From Monoplex corrugatus (Eukaryota; Mollusca; Gastropoda; Littorinimorpha; Ranellidae): DNA of 64,000 nt. The notes beneath the pieces are model-generated. The model had not been told where the DNA came from, did no database searches, and saw nothing but the letters and a program-made list of their open reading frames with translations. The stretch is taken from positions 73,663,237 through 73,727,236 of the forward strand of contig CM060312.1 of the NCBI GenBank assembly GCA_030674185.1, read 5' to 3'. Of this stretch, positions 32,192 to 44,147 are shown one piece after another. Numbering within the stretch: the first letter of the stretch is position 1; each line of letters begins with the position of its first letter. The translations under genes and the position numbers were made by a program.

Positions 32192-32988
32192 CAGGGGTGG
32201 GAATTCTCCTCGGATCCGCGAGAAATCGTGGGGGGAAGCAGTCACTATCCTCGTTTTCAAATGCCATTTCCTCGTAAAATGAAAATCGTCAAGACAGACC
32301 TGACTACATCAGCAAACCATTTTCAGTAGCACAGACTCCTGTTTCCAGTAGCCAGACTCTCTAACCAGTAGCCACTACCTCGGCCAGGTTTCAAACTACC
32401 GCGGGCTCGTTTCAAACTACTGCTATCTAATCATAAATGAAAAAAACTGTTTCTTTGCTTTTAGTAATGTAATAGTAAATACTGCCTTCATTTCAGAGAG
32501 AGAGAGAGAGAGATGTGCACACACACACACATTTAAACTACCTTACAACACATGACAAACTCAATTTTGAGCTCATAACTTAATTTACTGCTATTGGATT
32601 AATGAATTCTCATCCAGCACAAACCTGAAACACATAGGATTAGGACCAAAGAAGAAAATACCATGTTACAATGTATAGAAACATCATTCTTACTTAGAGA
32701 GACAAACAGATTAAAAAAAAAATGAAGAAAAGTTTTTGTATAGGGCCTAGATCAAAATATATGAAGAAAAAAGTGTGAAGAAAAAAGTGTAACAAAAGCT
32801 AAGCCACTGTTAAAACATTGGAAACATTTCATGATCAATAACAGACAAAATGTACACAAGAATTAATCAAATGGACATACCTTTTTTTCAGAGAACTCCT
32901 GATCATTTAAATGTCAACACACACACACACAGACACAGAGTCTTGAGGTCAGTCTGCAGTGCCTAATGCTTGCACCTCTGACTGTACT

Positions 32989-33336
32989 TCAGTGCTTGTT
33001 CGTCTCTACGTGGTTGAAGACATCATTCCTGCCCCCATGTTTCACCGAGATCTGAACTTTGCACAAATTGCAGTACGCATAGTGTGGATCGCCATCACGA
33101 CTTTTCACAATGCATGGCCATTCTTCGGTGTAACTTTGCCTAAACGTCTGCTCTGCCACACGAACCCTTTTACGTTTGCTCGGCCCAGTTTCACTTCCCT
33201 CGAGACACCGTCTTTCACCAGGTCGTGGAGGTGTTGAAATCTTCTCACAATCGCTTTCGCTCGCGGGTGCCGCCATTATCGAAGAGACTGAATAACTTGC
33301 ACGCATGCGCGATAGGAACAGAAAGACCAAGTCCAC
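32989..33336 (-). pseudogene. BED-type zinc finger exon of a hAT protein
   Basis: 115 codons. A basic linker (PSKRKRVRVAEQTF) is followed by a BED-like finger: EEWPCI, HYAYCNLCKVQISVKHGG and FNHVETNKH supply the C-x2-C...H-x5-H ligands. In ZBED/hAT transposases this domain binds the terminal repeats and stands in front of the catalytic domain on the same strand. Here it points away from the transposase body 130 bp downstream. This suggests an internal inversion or two joined copies. The frame stops right after the finger. Confidence 0.7.
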
Positions 33337-33469
33337 TCAACACTCGCGTCTAACGAACTGCTCTACTCACTAAGCGCAAAATCTACTAAAACGCCACGAT
33401 CAACTTGACTATGAAAAAGCCGTAGCAAAATTAGCGCTCATCATAGCTCCGTGACACATGCCATCATGC

Positions 33470-34860
33470 ACACAATGCTGCCAAAACATTCTGTGCTGCA
33501 TTTGAAAGGCATGTTGAACAGCTGATGAATGATCTGCATACAGATTTTGAGTGGTCGACCTACCAAAGAGATTTGCTGTTCAAACTCTGTGCTCCTTTAG
33601 GTAGCAAACCCACAAAGCCAGAGCAGTTTATTCAACATCGGTAGCTGTCAGTTCTTCAGGTAGGACAAGATACTCTTTGTCAGTTTGATGGGCTCACTTT
33701 GTATTACTTCTCTTTTTTGAAGGAGTCGGACAGAGTTCTCTACAAGGATATTGTGACAGACATCTTGAACAAAAGAAAAGTTGAAGAAACTGCAAGAACT
33801 GCCATTTCCAACCATCAAAAGGAAGTGAGAAGATCATTTTCGTCAATGACAAAAGAAGGGAAGGACAGAAAACATAGACTTGTTGACAAAATTTTCATCC
33901 AGAGAGAAAAGACAGAGATGATTTTAAACCTCTACTGCTCAGTGTTACCTATCCTTAATCAATATGTGCTGTTCTTTCAGACCAAAGATCCTGTCATGCA
34001 TGAACTTCACCCAAAACAAGAAGAAATGATCAAAGAATTCCTTGGCTGTTTCATTAAGCCAGAGTGCCTGGAAGGGGGAGCAAAGCATCTGAAAGAGCTT
34101 GATTTGAAGAACCAAAGCAACCAGCTTCCTGATCAAGAATTGTTTGTCGGGTCCAGAGTGGAAGACATCATTGCCAAACAGAAAAAAGGACACAGCATGG
34201 TCAGAGAGTTTCGTGAAAAACTTAGGAAGGCATACATCTCTTGTGGTGATGAGCTTCTGCGAAAGATGCCCCTGACAAATCGAGTACTGATGTGCTTCAG
34301 TTCCCTGGATCCAGTAATCAAAGGAAGTTCAATTGGTCTGCGGAGAATGAAAGATCTTCCAGTGATTCTCAAGCACTTGTTGCCTGATGAAACCCACCAA
34401 GACCAAGACTCAGAGTCAGTGGAACAGTTACTCAGAGAACAGTTCGACCGAGAGAGGAGAAAATTTCATTCTGATCGAAATCTTCCAGAGAAAAAGGATG
34501 GCATCAGGATTGACTCATGGTGGAACTCCATCAACTGTGAGGTGTATCCTCTGTTGACTAGGTTAGTGAAGGCTGCCCTTAGCTGTTTTCATGGACAGTT
34601 GGTTGAGTCTTCATTCAGTCTGATGTCATAGACAAAGGCAAAACTGGTATTGACATTGAAACATTCTCTGCCATCCAGACAGTGAACTATTCTTTCACTG
34701 CAAAGAAAGTTACTGCTGTTGAATGCTTTCGGAAAAAGAATCCACTGACAGAGTCTGTAGATAAGGAACTGACTGCCAACATGTCCAATGCTTGGAGAAA
34801 AGAACAACGAAAGGAAGGAGACCAACAGAAGAAATCAGGACATGCTCAATCAGCAGCTAG
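33470..34860 (+). pseudogene. hAT transposase, catalytic and dimerisation part
   Basis: The 310-codon open piece (33,699-34,631) extends upstream in frame across a stop at about 33,642 (after KPEQFIQHR). The C-terminal hAT dimerisation block is visible as DSWWNSINCEVYPLLTRL and ALSCFHGQLVESSFS at 34,513-34,620. The frame shifts near 34,618 and continues as ETFSAIQTVNYSF and SNAWRKEQR. It shifts again near 34,830 into a Ser/Thr/Gln-rich tail (34,788-35,153). The protein would bind transposon ends and cut and paste them, but three breaks make it inactive. Confidence 0.75.
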
Positions 34861-35548
34861 GTGTCACAGAGCAGGTTTCCAAAAGAAAGGCAACTGAAGA
34901 GATCGTCACAGAAGCCAAAAAATCCAGACTGCAACACCAGACAGCTGTTTCACAGTCAACAGATTTGGAGAGCACCAGCAGCAAGAGGACAGAACCAACC
35001 ACTGCAGTTCCAAGCACCAGCAGCAAGAGGACAAACCAACCACTGCAGTTCCAGGCACGAGCACAACAACCACAGAGGGCAGCACCACCATCCAGCTCTG
35101 GAAAGGGCTCCAAACCAAAGCAGACATATTTTTTATACCCTCTAAATGTTTGAATTTTTTGCCCAAAATGCACCAGATTGCACAGATTTTAATGTCTGAA
35201 AATTGTTTTCCCCCAGACCCCCTTAGATTTTTTGGTTTCCTCTTTTTCCAATTCCCACCCCTGATATATATATATATATTATATATAAACATTGAACATA
35301 CACATGTACACACACAGGTCTTATTCAGTGCCTGTTTATGGATCGGTTGGGTTTTCGTTTCATATCATTTGAAATGTACGAGTGTTTACAGTCATAAATG
35401 AATTAGCTACTGCTCATACAATAGGACACAGCTTGTGCTTTTTTAACGGGACAAGGTTTTCTGCTTGTTGAACATGACAGTACTTTTTTGATGTTAAGTC
35501 TGTTTCCATTCCTAATGTCTTTTTTTCTTCTTTTGTCTGCCACATTAG

Positions 35549-36256
35549 GCACGACAGACGCACCAGACAACAGGAGGAGAAAGTCCTGGAGATGGGCATC
35601 CCCTTGCAACCCCCCCAGACCCAAACAACGTGTCCGCCAGCCAGCCAGGCCCCCAGAACCTTACAGATGAGCAGTGCTCGCAAGATCACTGTTCATCTTC
35701 CTGAGAACAGTGCGGGCCAGGCCAATTTTAAACGGCTGCAGGCACCCCACAACTGCCATCGGTGCCGCCGCAGGTTGTCCAAACGTCATCTGGACAACCT
35801 GTCATGATTGTGCCACGGTTGCAGGGTTGGCCATGTCCAGCCATCTTCAGGCTGAGCCCTGTTGATTCTGGTGCGGCTCACCCACCCCAGACCACACACA
35901 GGTTGATTGCCCCAAAACCGAATGCGACACTCCTACAGCCACATCAACCCATTCCCTTTCATGTGGCAACATTATCCACCCACCCCACTCTTGCAGGCTC
36001 ACGGACCACCGCCTGGAGAAGGAAGCGTGCCATGGAAGAAGATCCTCAGCATATTGTCAAGCCGAGGAAAGTGACGTCTTGTGGACTCTGCAAGCAAGAA
36101 CGTGGCAGTGGTCACCGGCAGTACTATGGACAGTGGTGGTGCCCTGAAAAGTCATCCATGTCCTTCGAGGAGTGGATGCGAGCACAGAGGGCAGCCCGCT
36201 CCATCAAAAAGAAAGATGCCGGTGCCAGCGCAGCGACCACCAGAACCACAGACTGA
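35549..36256 (+). pseudogene. unit 1: C-terminal exon of gene family X
   Basis: The exon begins after the acceptor CACATTAG. It encodes a basic start, a Pro/Gln-rich linker (ITVHLPENSAGQANFKRL) and a Cys/His block SCGLCKQERGSGHRQYYGQW, WCPEKSSMSFEEWM. The C-x2-C...H...C spacing suggests zinc binding. One base is missing from a C run near 35,748 relative to other units, so the frame is broken. The protein family is unassigned; I recall similar tails in uncharacterised, probably transposon-related proteins of invertebrates and fish. Confidence 0.6.
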
Positions 36257-36676
36257 TCCTTGGACAGGGCCGCTTGACACTGTGAGGAGTTTCCTTCATT
36301 GTCCTTCAGCCGGGCAATTCCCAAAAGTCCACAACAACCTGCATCAGCCTCACTGGATTGGACCCAACCACTGCAGTTCCAGGCACCAGCAACAACCACA
36401 GAGGGCAGCACCACCATCCAGCTCTGGAAAGGGCTCCAAACCAAAGCAGACATCTATTTCGTTTTTCTTTTCAAAATAGGGTGAGTGTCTTTGTATACTA
36501 ATGTTTGCATGTGATCTATGGATGAAACTGTAAAAAAACCCATATTTTTTATACCCTCTAAATGTTTGAACTTTTTGCCCAAAATGCACCAGATTGCACA
36601 GATTTTAATGTCTGAAAATTTTTTTCCCCCAGACCCCTTAGATTTTTTGGGTTTCCTCTTTTTCCAATTCCCACCC

Positions 36677-36711
<35 letters not shown>

Positions 36712-36969
36712 ATTGAACATACACATGTACACACACAGGTCTTATTCAGTGCCTGTTTATGGATCGGTTGGGTTTTCGTTTCATATCATTTGAAATGTAC
36801 GAGTGTTTACAGTCATAAATGAATTAGCTACTGCTCATACAATAGGACACAGCTTGTGCTTTTTTAACGGGACAAGGTTTTCTGCTTGTTGAACATGACA
36901 GTACTTTTTTGATGTTAAGTCTGTTTCCATTCCTAATGTCTTTTTTTCTTCTTTTGTCTGCCACATTAG

Positions 36970-37520
36970 GCACGACAGACGCACCAGACAACAGGAGGAA
37001 AAAGTCCTGGAGATGGGCATCCCCTTGCAACCCCCCCCCCCCCCGAGCACAACAACGTGTCCGCCAGCCAGCCAGAACCTTACAGATGAGCAGTGCTCGC
37101 AAGATCACTGTTCATCTTCCTGAGAACAGTGCGGGCCAGGCCAATTTTAAACGGCTGCAGGCACCCCCACAACTGCCATCGGTGCCGCCGCAGGTTGTCC
37201 AAACGTCATCTGGACAACCTGTCATGATTGTGCCACGGTTGCAGGGTTGGCCATGTCCAGCCATCTTCAGGCTGAGCCCTGTTGATTCTGGTGCGGCTCA
37301 CCCACCCCAGACCACACACAGGTTGATTGCCCCAAAACCGAATGCGACACTCCTACAGCCACATCAACCCATTCCCTTTCATGTGGCAACATTATCCACC
37401 CACCCCTCTGCAGGCTCACAGACATTATCCACCCACCCTCTGCAGGCTCACGGACCACCGCCTGGAGAAGGAAGCGTGCCATGGAAGAAGATCCTCAGCA
37501 TATTGTCAAGCCGAGGAAAG
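36970..37520 (+). pseudogene. unit 2: C-terminal exon of gene family X
   Basis: Same exon as unit 1. It differs by an expanded C run at 37,031-37,044, a small deletion after CGTCCGCCAGCCAGCCAG, and an extra copy of a 27-bp word (TTATCCACCCACCC...CTGCAGGCTCACAG) at 37,390-37,445. The zinc-binding end lies in another frame (37,481-37,927), so this copy is disrupted. Confidence 0.6.
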
Positions 37521-38395
37521 TGACGTCTTGTGGACTCTGCAAGCAAGAGCGTGGCAGTGGTCACCGGCAGTACTATGGACAGTGGTGGTGCCCTGAAAAG
37601 TCATCCATGTCCTTCGAGGAGTGGATGCGAGCACAGAGGGCAGCCCGCTCCATCAAAAAGAAAGATGCCGGTGCCAGCGCAGCGACACCAGAACCACAGA
37701 CTGATCCTTGGACAGGGCCGCTTGACACTGTGAGGATTTTCCTTCATTGTCCTTCAGCCGGGCAATTCCCAAAAGTCCACAACAACCTGCATCAGCCTCA
37801 CTGGATTGGACCCAACCACTGCAGTTCCAGGCACCAGCAACAACCACAGAGGGCAGCACCACCATCCAGCTCTGGAAAGGGCTCCAAACCAAAGCAGACA
37901 TCTATTTCGTTTTTCTTTTCAAAATAGGGTGAGTGTCTTTGTATACTAATGTTTGCATGTGATCTATGGATGAAACTGTAAAAAAACCCATATTTTTTAT
38001 ACCCTCTAAATGTTTGAACTTTTTGCCCAAAATGCACCAGATTGCACAGATTTTAATGTCTGAAAATTGTTTTCCCCCAGACCCCCTTAGATTTTTTTGG
38101 TTTCCTCTTTTTCCAATTCCCACCCCTGATATATATATATATATATATAAACATTGAACATACACATGTACACACACAGGTCTTATTCAGTGCCTGTTTA
38201 TGGATCGGTTGGGTTTTCGTTTCATATCATTTGAAATGTACGAGTGTTTACAGTCATAAATGAATTAGCTACTGCTCATACAATAGGACACAGCTTGTGC
38301 TTTTTTAACGGGACAAGGTTTTCTGCTTGTTGAACATGACAGTACTTTTTTGATGTTAAGTCTGTTTCCATTCCTAATGTCTTTTTTTCTTGTTT

Positions 38396-39775
38396 TTTGC
38401 ATACTTAAAAAGAGATTACATCTGGATGACCACAGAAGATCAGGGATTCCAGACGATGTGGAATAACACCACAGAAACAGATATGGAGTTAGCAAACAAA
38501 CTCAAACAAACAACACAGATGCAGAAACTTTCTCCTGCAAATCTTTACGAAACATGCCTGTTGCACAATGTCAGTAACACTGAAGAGTGGAATGACAAGA
38601 TGGAGATCCAACAAAAACTCCGCTGGATGAACGCCAGCAACTTTGACACCATGTTAAGATCAGTGACTGACCTAATTCAGTCCGAGACACTGAGGACGGC
38701 ATACGGCAAACTTCTTGACCGCAAATGCCAAAACACAGACACAACAGAGCCAGAGCAAAAAGAGTTGCGTGAGGGAGTTGCGGAACTCGAAAAACTGTGC
38801 AAGAATAATCACATAGAACCAAAAGAACTGGCAAAAGATATCATGACTATCATGAACTGTTCTGAAAAAAAAATAAACACCCTGATACTCCATGGGCCAA
38901 GTAACAACGGAAAGACTCTCCTCGCTAACCTCATCTGTACTGCTGTGCTGTGGGGAAGGGTGGACAACAACCAGTCCTTCCCTTTCGGTGACTGTGCCAA
39001 TAAAAGGGCACTGTATCATGATGAGCCCATGATCACCGCAGAAACGGCACAGCAGTACAAGCAGGTGATGGGAGGAGAAGTCACGAAGGTAAATATAAAA
39101 TTCAAAAATTTACAAACCATGAAAAGAACTCCAGTAATTATGGCCACAAACCATATGCCCTGGAAATACTGTTCCTCAGAGCAAACCGCAATGAGGAACA
39201 GAAGCATCATGCACAGGTTTGGCGCGACCTACACCTGCAACCTAAAGCGGCAAATTAACGAGCATGACTTCAGGGCATTCCTCAACAAACATGCTGGGCC
39301 CAGACGCTACAACTCACCATACGGGGTTACGCCAGACGACAGCCCCAAGAAGCCGGTTGCAACGTACACACGTGAGGAACAGGCAGAGATTGACGCCAGT
39401 GCAGACATCATGTGGGACCTCGACGACATATCTGATACGGAGTTCCAGGAAAAATACAACCAGAGCAAGAAGGACTGGGAAACCAAAAATAAGGTGACAA
39501 GAACAATTTACAATACACCCACAACACTTGAACAGTTGTACGCAGACACACCCGAGGAACTCCTGACGCAACACCAACCTGAGGCCCCACTGGTCATAGA
39601 CGAAACAGACGAGGAGGACATGCCCGACGGCCTCTCCATTTGTAGCGGGAATGTTACAAACGTCTACATACAGGGCAGAGACGACTCCAACTCCAAAAAA
39701 CGCAAACGAGGCCGGGAAGAAGACGAAGACGAAGACGAAGACGAAGCCGAAGCCGAAGCCCAGACGAAGAAGTAA
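38396..39775 (+). pseudogene. NS1: NS1, 5'-truncated (copy A)
   Basis: About 460 codons open to TAA at 39,775. The HUH nickase motif is missing because the gene begins at the FFAYLK segment, which holds the candidate active-site tyrosine. The SF3 helicase is complete: Walker A GPSNNGKT (Asn where other copies have Thr), the acidic YHDEP Walker B region, and motif C PVIMATN. The acidic/basic tail ends in a run of Asp-Glu repeats (39,718-39,765). NS1 proteins of parvoviruses nick and unwind hairpin-ended single-stranded DNA genomes in the nucleus. Without its nickase this copy could at most be a helicase fragment. Confidence 0.88.
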
Positions 39776-39824
39776 GAATGCGTGTGATTGGATGTTATTG
39801 TTGAAAAATTAAAAGTTATAACAA

Positions 39825-39892
39825 AAAGAGCCATTGGCCAAAAACATCTATAAAAGAAGGGTGAATCCCTTGGTTGCAAACAGTTGATTATT
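39825..39892 (+). promoter_or_regulatory. VP promoter (copy A)
   Basis: An inverted CCAAT box in GAGCCATTGGCC (39,829-39,840) and TATAAAAG (39,849-39,856) lie upstream of the VP start. The same pair stands at the same place in copies B and D. Confidence 0.7.
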
Positions 39893-42678
39893 ACGGCTGG
39901 AGTTGATAGCACAGTAACTAGTGCTAACACTAGTCCCAACAACCATGTCACCAAGACGTTCAGAAGAAACCTCATCTTCGAGGTGGAAAACTACGACACG
40001 CCAGCCATCTACATTGGGAGAGACGGATATGGCCATAGGAGCGGTCTCTGCGCTGTGCCTGTTAGTCACCTACAGAACTATGTGGTGGGTTCAACATGGC
40101 TCAAGCATACAAGACAGTACGCTGCCTGGAGACCCAAAGCAATCAGCATAGTGTTCAGCAACGGACAGAGCTTCGAAAGCAAGGCATCAGCGCAAACGGT
40201 ACAATGATACCAGCACTGGTTCCAAAAGCCAGATCTATATGAGATTCATAAAGATACCATTCAAAGATTCAGTAACCCTGAAAACTTCGTTAAGTTCTGG
40301 GATGTAGAAGTAGACAGCAACGAAGACGAGTGGATCACATCAAGACAGGAACTAAACACAGAAACGGTAAGACTACCAGAAATAAGTTGGGGAGCAAATG
40401 CTGACGTCAGACACGGCTACACGGACAGAAACAACCTACCATCAGTGGTATACAGACCAGGTCAAGGTAACCCGTTTAACTTCAAGTGGAACAGATCATC
40501 TGCTGATGATAGCAATTGGATGCTACTGTCATACCCAGAATGGATGCTAAGAGACCAGTACCAGGACGAGTACCACCAACTAGGGGAGATAACTATGCAC
40601 GACCAACTGATGGGAGCAATGGCAGAAGAAGTGCGTACCAGATGGTAACGCCAAGATGGCTACACATGGAAACAAACTGGCCTTACTGGCAACCCAACAA
40701 GAACCACATCGACAGAACCTGGACAATCAGCAGAAAGGACCAAACATGGGTGAAAGCAGAGGTTATTATCCCATACAAACACAGGTTTGTAGCGGATTCT
40801 CTAACCCAATCCCAAATCTCCTACTGTATATCCCAAACACATATGACGACCAAAACAACCTATTGCATCACAAAATTAGATTTGAAGCAAGTTACAGCAT
40901 AACACTGGAGTTAATGGGAAGAACAGGCTGGGAAACAGATCAACCGTTGGACGGGGTAATGACAAACTACCTGGTAAACGGGGACCCAACATAAGAAAAT
41001 CAAAGGACTGGAATGACGCCTACATAGGAACAGGCGGGAAAGTTCAAAGCATCAAAGACGTTATAGAACTAACCAAAATGATGACAAAAGTAGATTACGT
41101 CAAACCCTTCAGTGACACAATGATGAGTGAAACGGACAACAGAAAAGGAAGAGACAGATTAAATGAGCAAAGAAGCAAACCAATGAAAAGAAAGGACATC
41201 GAAACACACAGAATACCAACAGAGGGAGGAAAAGAGACAAAAAACAATGCCAACAAATGCAGAGACATAGATCCAAGGCCAGAAAACGAGGCAGAAATGG
41301 TGACAGCAACAGATGACAATGAAGACTAAAAGAAAACTACACAGCAGACAGACCAGACATAGACTGGGGAAGTATGACAACAATGCCATGGATAACAATC
41401 AGATTGCAAACATGGCACTGACAGGAGTAAGATTCCTAACACAGCTAAAAACGCCAAGCAGCTACACATACAAAACATGGTATGAGGATCCAAACTTCCA
41501 AACCTACAACAAAATCAAAAAACCACAGTTTCCCTTGTCAATAGACACATACGAAACTGACATGAACATGGGAACACACATGCTGACAGCAACACAGGCA
41601 TTCCTGGGAGATCTACAGTTCGACTTCAGTCAAACACAGTCAAGCCAGGCAACAAGAAAAAACACCAAAGAAATGTACAAATATGTACTAAAGGATGCAA
41701 TCAAAGCTTACATAAGACACTACAGACACAGAGGAACATCGTACAACTGGATCACAGGAGCAACAGAAGTGGGACTAGCGTACTTATGGCCAAAACTAGT
41801 ACAGTTTGTACAAGCCTCAACCAAAACACTAATGCAGCAGAAAAAACATCAGCACAAAGCAAATTCAGCTTTCCAAAAGACAACGTAAAACTGGAAAACA
41901 TAATGAGAAACTTCTGGGCCATAGTCTACAATGTCGGAATGGACCAAAAACCAAGCGATGCAGAAAGTGTCGAAGACTTGGAACCAGCAGGAACACTGTT
42001 TGGAGAAGCATCATTGAAAGCAACAAGATGGATGACAAATCAAGCAACAAAATTCACACTGCCATTTGGAATGACATCAAATCACTTCAGAAAAAGAAGA
42101 ACGTCAAGTACGAAGAACCAACACAAGTCACAGTACAAGAATGCTACCTATGGATCTACATGACACAGGTTCGGATACGAGGTACAGTGGCCAAATGCAG
42201 CAATCAACGTATTCTCAATCACAGAAGACTACAAATGATGTACAACCAAGAAGGAGAAAACATCTTGCACGCACTAAAACAAAAAGAAGTCTACTCACAC
42301 GCCAACAAAGACTGGGAACAAAGCAGTCATCACAAGTACATCACAGACTACATGTGGATGGCAGCAAGTACCATGCAAACGGCAGACCTCACGTACTCAT
42401 TTCCAGACTCACTTACAGTACCAGAATTCTGGGACAACGTACCCAAAGAACTCAAAGCAACACTAAAAACCATGGCTAGCAAAAACAAAATGCTCCCTGC
42501 AGAATGCCTCCAAAAGTGGGACGACATCGGAGGATGCACCAACTTCAAAATGTACTCCATGGTGATGAAAGTGGATGAATCAGACCAAAACAAAGTGGAA
42601 CCAAGCCTGGAAACAAGAGTCAAATCCAAACTCTACATTCACAGCAAACCTGGACTGCCCGTTACAATTAATATTTGA
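39893..42678 (+). pseudogene. VP: VP capsid pseudogene (copy A)
   Basis: Homologous to the 931-codon VP of copy B over its whole length. The start codon is ACG instead of ATG. One-base losses are visible near 40,185, 40,230 and 40,618, with further breaks and a stop near 40,993, and shifts near 41,245, 41,328, 41,830 and 42,170. The last segment (42,028-42,678) is open to the natural stop. At least six frame breaks show that this copy has long been without selection for a capsid. Confidence 0.88.
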
Positions 42679-42924
42679 ATCAATAAAGATTTTTCAAACA
42701 CAACTAAAGTTGTATTGAGTTATGATATGAAAAATGTGTGATAATCGTAATTTCACTAAACTGACCAGCCCTAGCCCTTTTGATCACCACATCGTAGTGG
42801 TTCATCGAACCCCCCCTAAATAAATACCTCAATACACGCATCAATGTATATATTAGTATTATATATAGATAATCGTTAATCATATATGATGAACAAATAT
42901 CTATAAACTAATAAAGTTCAGACA
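42679..42924 (+). terminator. polyA signal, 3' hairpin and viral right-end sequence (copy A)
   Basis: AATAAA at 42,682-42,687 follows the VP stop. ACAACT-AA-AGTTGT at 42,700-42,713 is a perfect small stem. Further on, ACCACATCGTAGTGGT (42,786-42,801) is another short stem. The AT-rich remainder up to 42,924 may be the decayed genome end. Confidence 0.6.
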
Positions 42925-43577
42925 TGATCCAACCCCCCCAGAGCACAACAACGTGTCCGCCAGCCAGCCAGGCCCCCAGAACCTTACAGATGAGCAGTGC
43001 TCGCAAGATCACTGTTCATCTTCCTGAGAACAGTGCGGGCCAGGCCAATTTTAAACGGCTGCAGGCACCCCCACAACTGCCATCGGTGCCGCCGCAGGTT
43101 GTCCAAACGTCATCTGGACAACCTGTCATGATTGTGCCACGGTTGCAGGGTTGGCCATGTCCAGCCATCTTCAGGCTGAGCCCTGTTGATTCTGGTGCGG
43201 CTCACCCACCCCAGACCACACACAGGTTGATTGCCCCAAAACCGAATGCGACACTCCTACAGCCACATCAACCCATTCCCTTTCATGTGGCAACATTATC
43301 CACCCACCCCTCTGCAGGCTCACGGACCACCGCCTGGAGAAGGAAGCGTGCCATGGAAGAAGATCCTCAGCATATTGTCAAGCCGAGGAAAGTGACGTCT
43401 TGTGGACTCTGCAAGCAAGAACGTGGCAGTGGTCACCGGCAGTACTATGGACAGTGGTGGTGCCCTGAAAAGTCATCCATGTCCTTCGAGGAGTGGATGC
43501 GAGCACAGAGGGCAGCCCGCTCCATCAAAAAGAAAGATGCCGGTGCCAGCGCAGCGACTACCAGAACCACAGACTGA
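42925..43577 (+). CDS. unit 3: C-terminal exon of gene family X, open
   Basis: 217 codons open from the viral junction to TGA. It carries the Pro/Gln-rich linker and the zinc-binding-like block SCGLCKQERGSGHRQYYGQW...WCPEKSSMSFEEWM and ends KKKDAGASAATTRTTD. The exon start and its acceptor were lost when copy A inserted, so expression as a normal exon is unlikely. Confidence 0.5.
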
Positions 43578-44016
43578 TCCTTGGACAGGGCCGCTTGACA
43601 CTGTGAGGATTTTCCTTCATTGTCCTTCAGCCGGGCAATTCCCAAAAGTCCACAACAACCTGCATCAGCCTCACTGGATTGGACCCAACCACTGCAGTTC
43701 CAGGCACCAGCAACCACAGAGGGCAGCACCACCATCCAGCTCTGGAAAGGGCTCCAAACCAAAGCAGACATCTATTTCGTTTTTCTTTTCAAAATAGGGT
43801 GAGTGTCTTTGTATACTAATGTTTGCATGTGATCTATGGATGAAACTGTAAAAAAAACCATATTTTTTATACCCTCTAAATGTTTGAACTTTTTTGCCCA
43901 AAATGCACCAGATTTTAATGTCTGAAAATTTTTTCCCCCCAGACCCCCTTAGATTTTTTGGGTTTCCTCTTTTTCCAATTCCCACCCCTGATATATATAT
44001 ATATATATATATATAT

Positions 44017-44147
44017 GTTTTGCGTATTTGCATATGACGTAATATCCGGTGACGCTATGACGTCACTTCCGTTTAAACACTATATAACCACGAGCAAACA
44101 GAGCAGCCATCATTCTCACTTCCGAGACACAAGCGGCTTAGACTAAG
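44017..44147 (+). promoter_or_regulatory. NS1 promoter (copy B)
   Basis: Octamer ATTTGCAT (44,026-44,033), palindromic cAMP-response element TGACGTCA (44,058-44,065) followed by the ETS-like ACTTCCG, and TATA box CTATATAA (44,080-44,087). ATG follows 60 bp later. The same order recurs at 51,019 and 58,948. Confidence 0.75.

Larger units (their letters stand above)
32192..35263 (+). mobile_element. hAT DNA transposon, decayed, about 3.1 kb
   Basis: The left end CAGGGGTGGGAATT (32,192-32,205) and right end AATTCCCACCCCTG (35,250-35,263) are perfect 14-bp inverted repeats of hAT type. Between them lie a BED-type zinc-finger exon on the minus strand and a hAT transposase with a C-terminal dimerisation region on the plus strand. 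The right flank is (TA)n, so an 8-bp target duplication could not be confirmed. A deletion of about 85 bp near 35,127 is visible by comparison with the repeat array, where the tail is longer. Confidence 0.8.
38395..42925 (+). mobile_element. endogenous parvovirus-like element, copy A
   Basis: A 4.5-kb viral insertion in array unit 3. It starts inside NS1 (the first third of the gene is absent) and includes NS1, the VP promoter, a VP pseudogene, a polyA signal (AATAAA at 42,682), the 3' hairpin and about 200 bp beyond. Array sequence stops at TTTTTTTCTTG and resumes at AACCCCCCCAGAGC, with roughly 70-110 bp of the unit lost. It is the most decayed of the long copies. Confidence 0.9.

Noticed and set aside
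36124..36453. 109-codon minus-strand ORF repeated in every array unit
   Set aside because: It is antisense to the zinc-binding exon and hAT tail. Its conservation is explained by the repeat itself.
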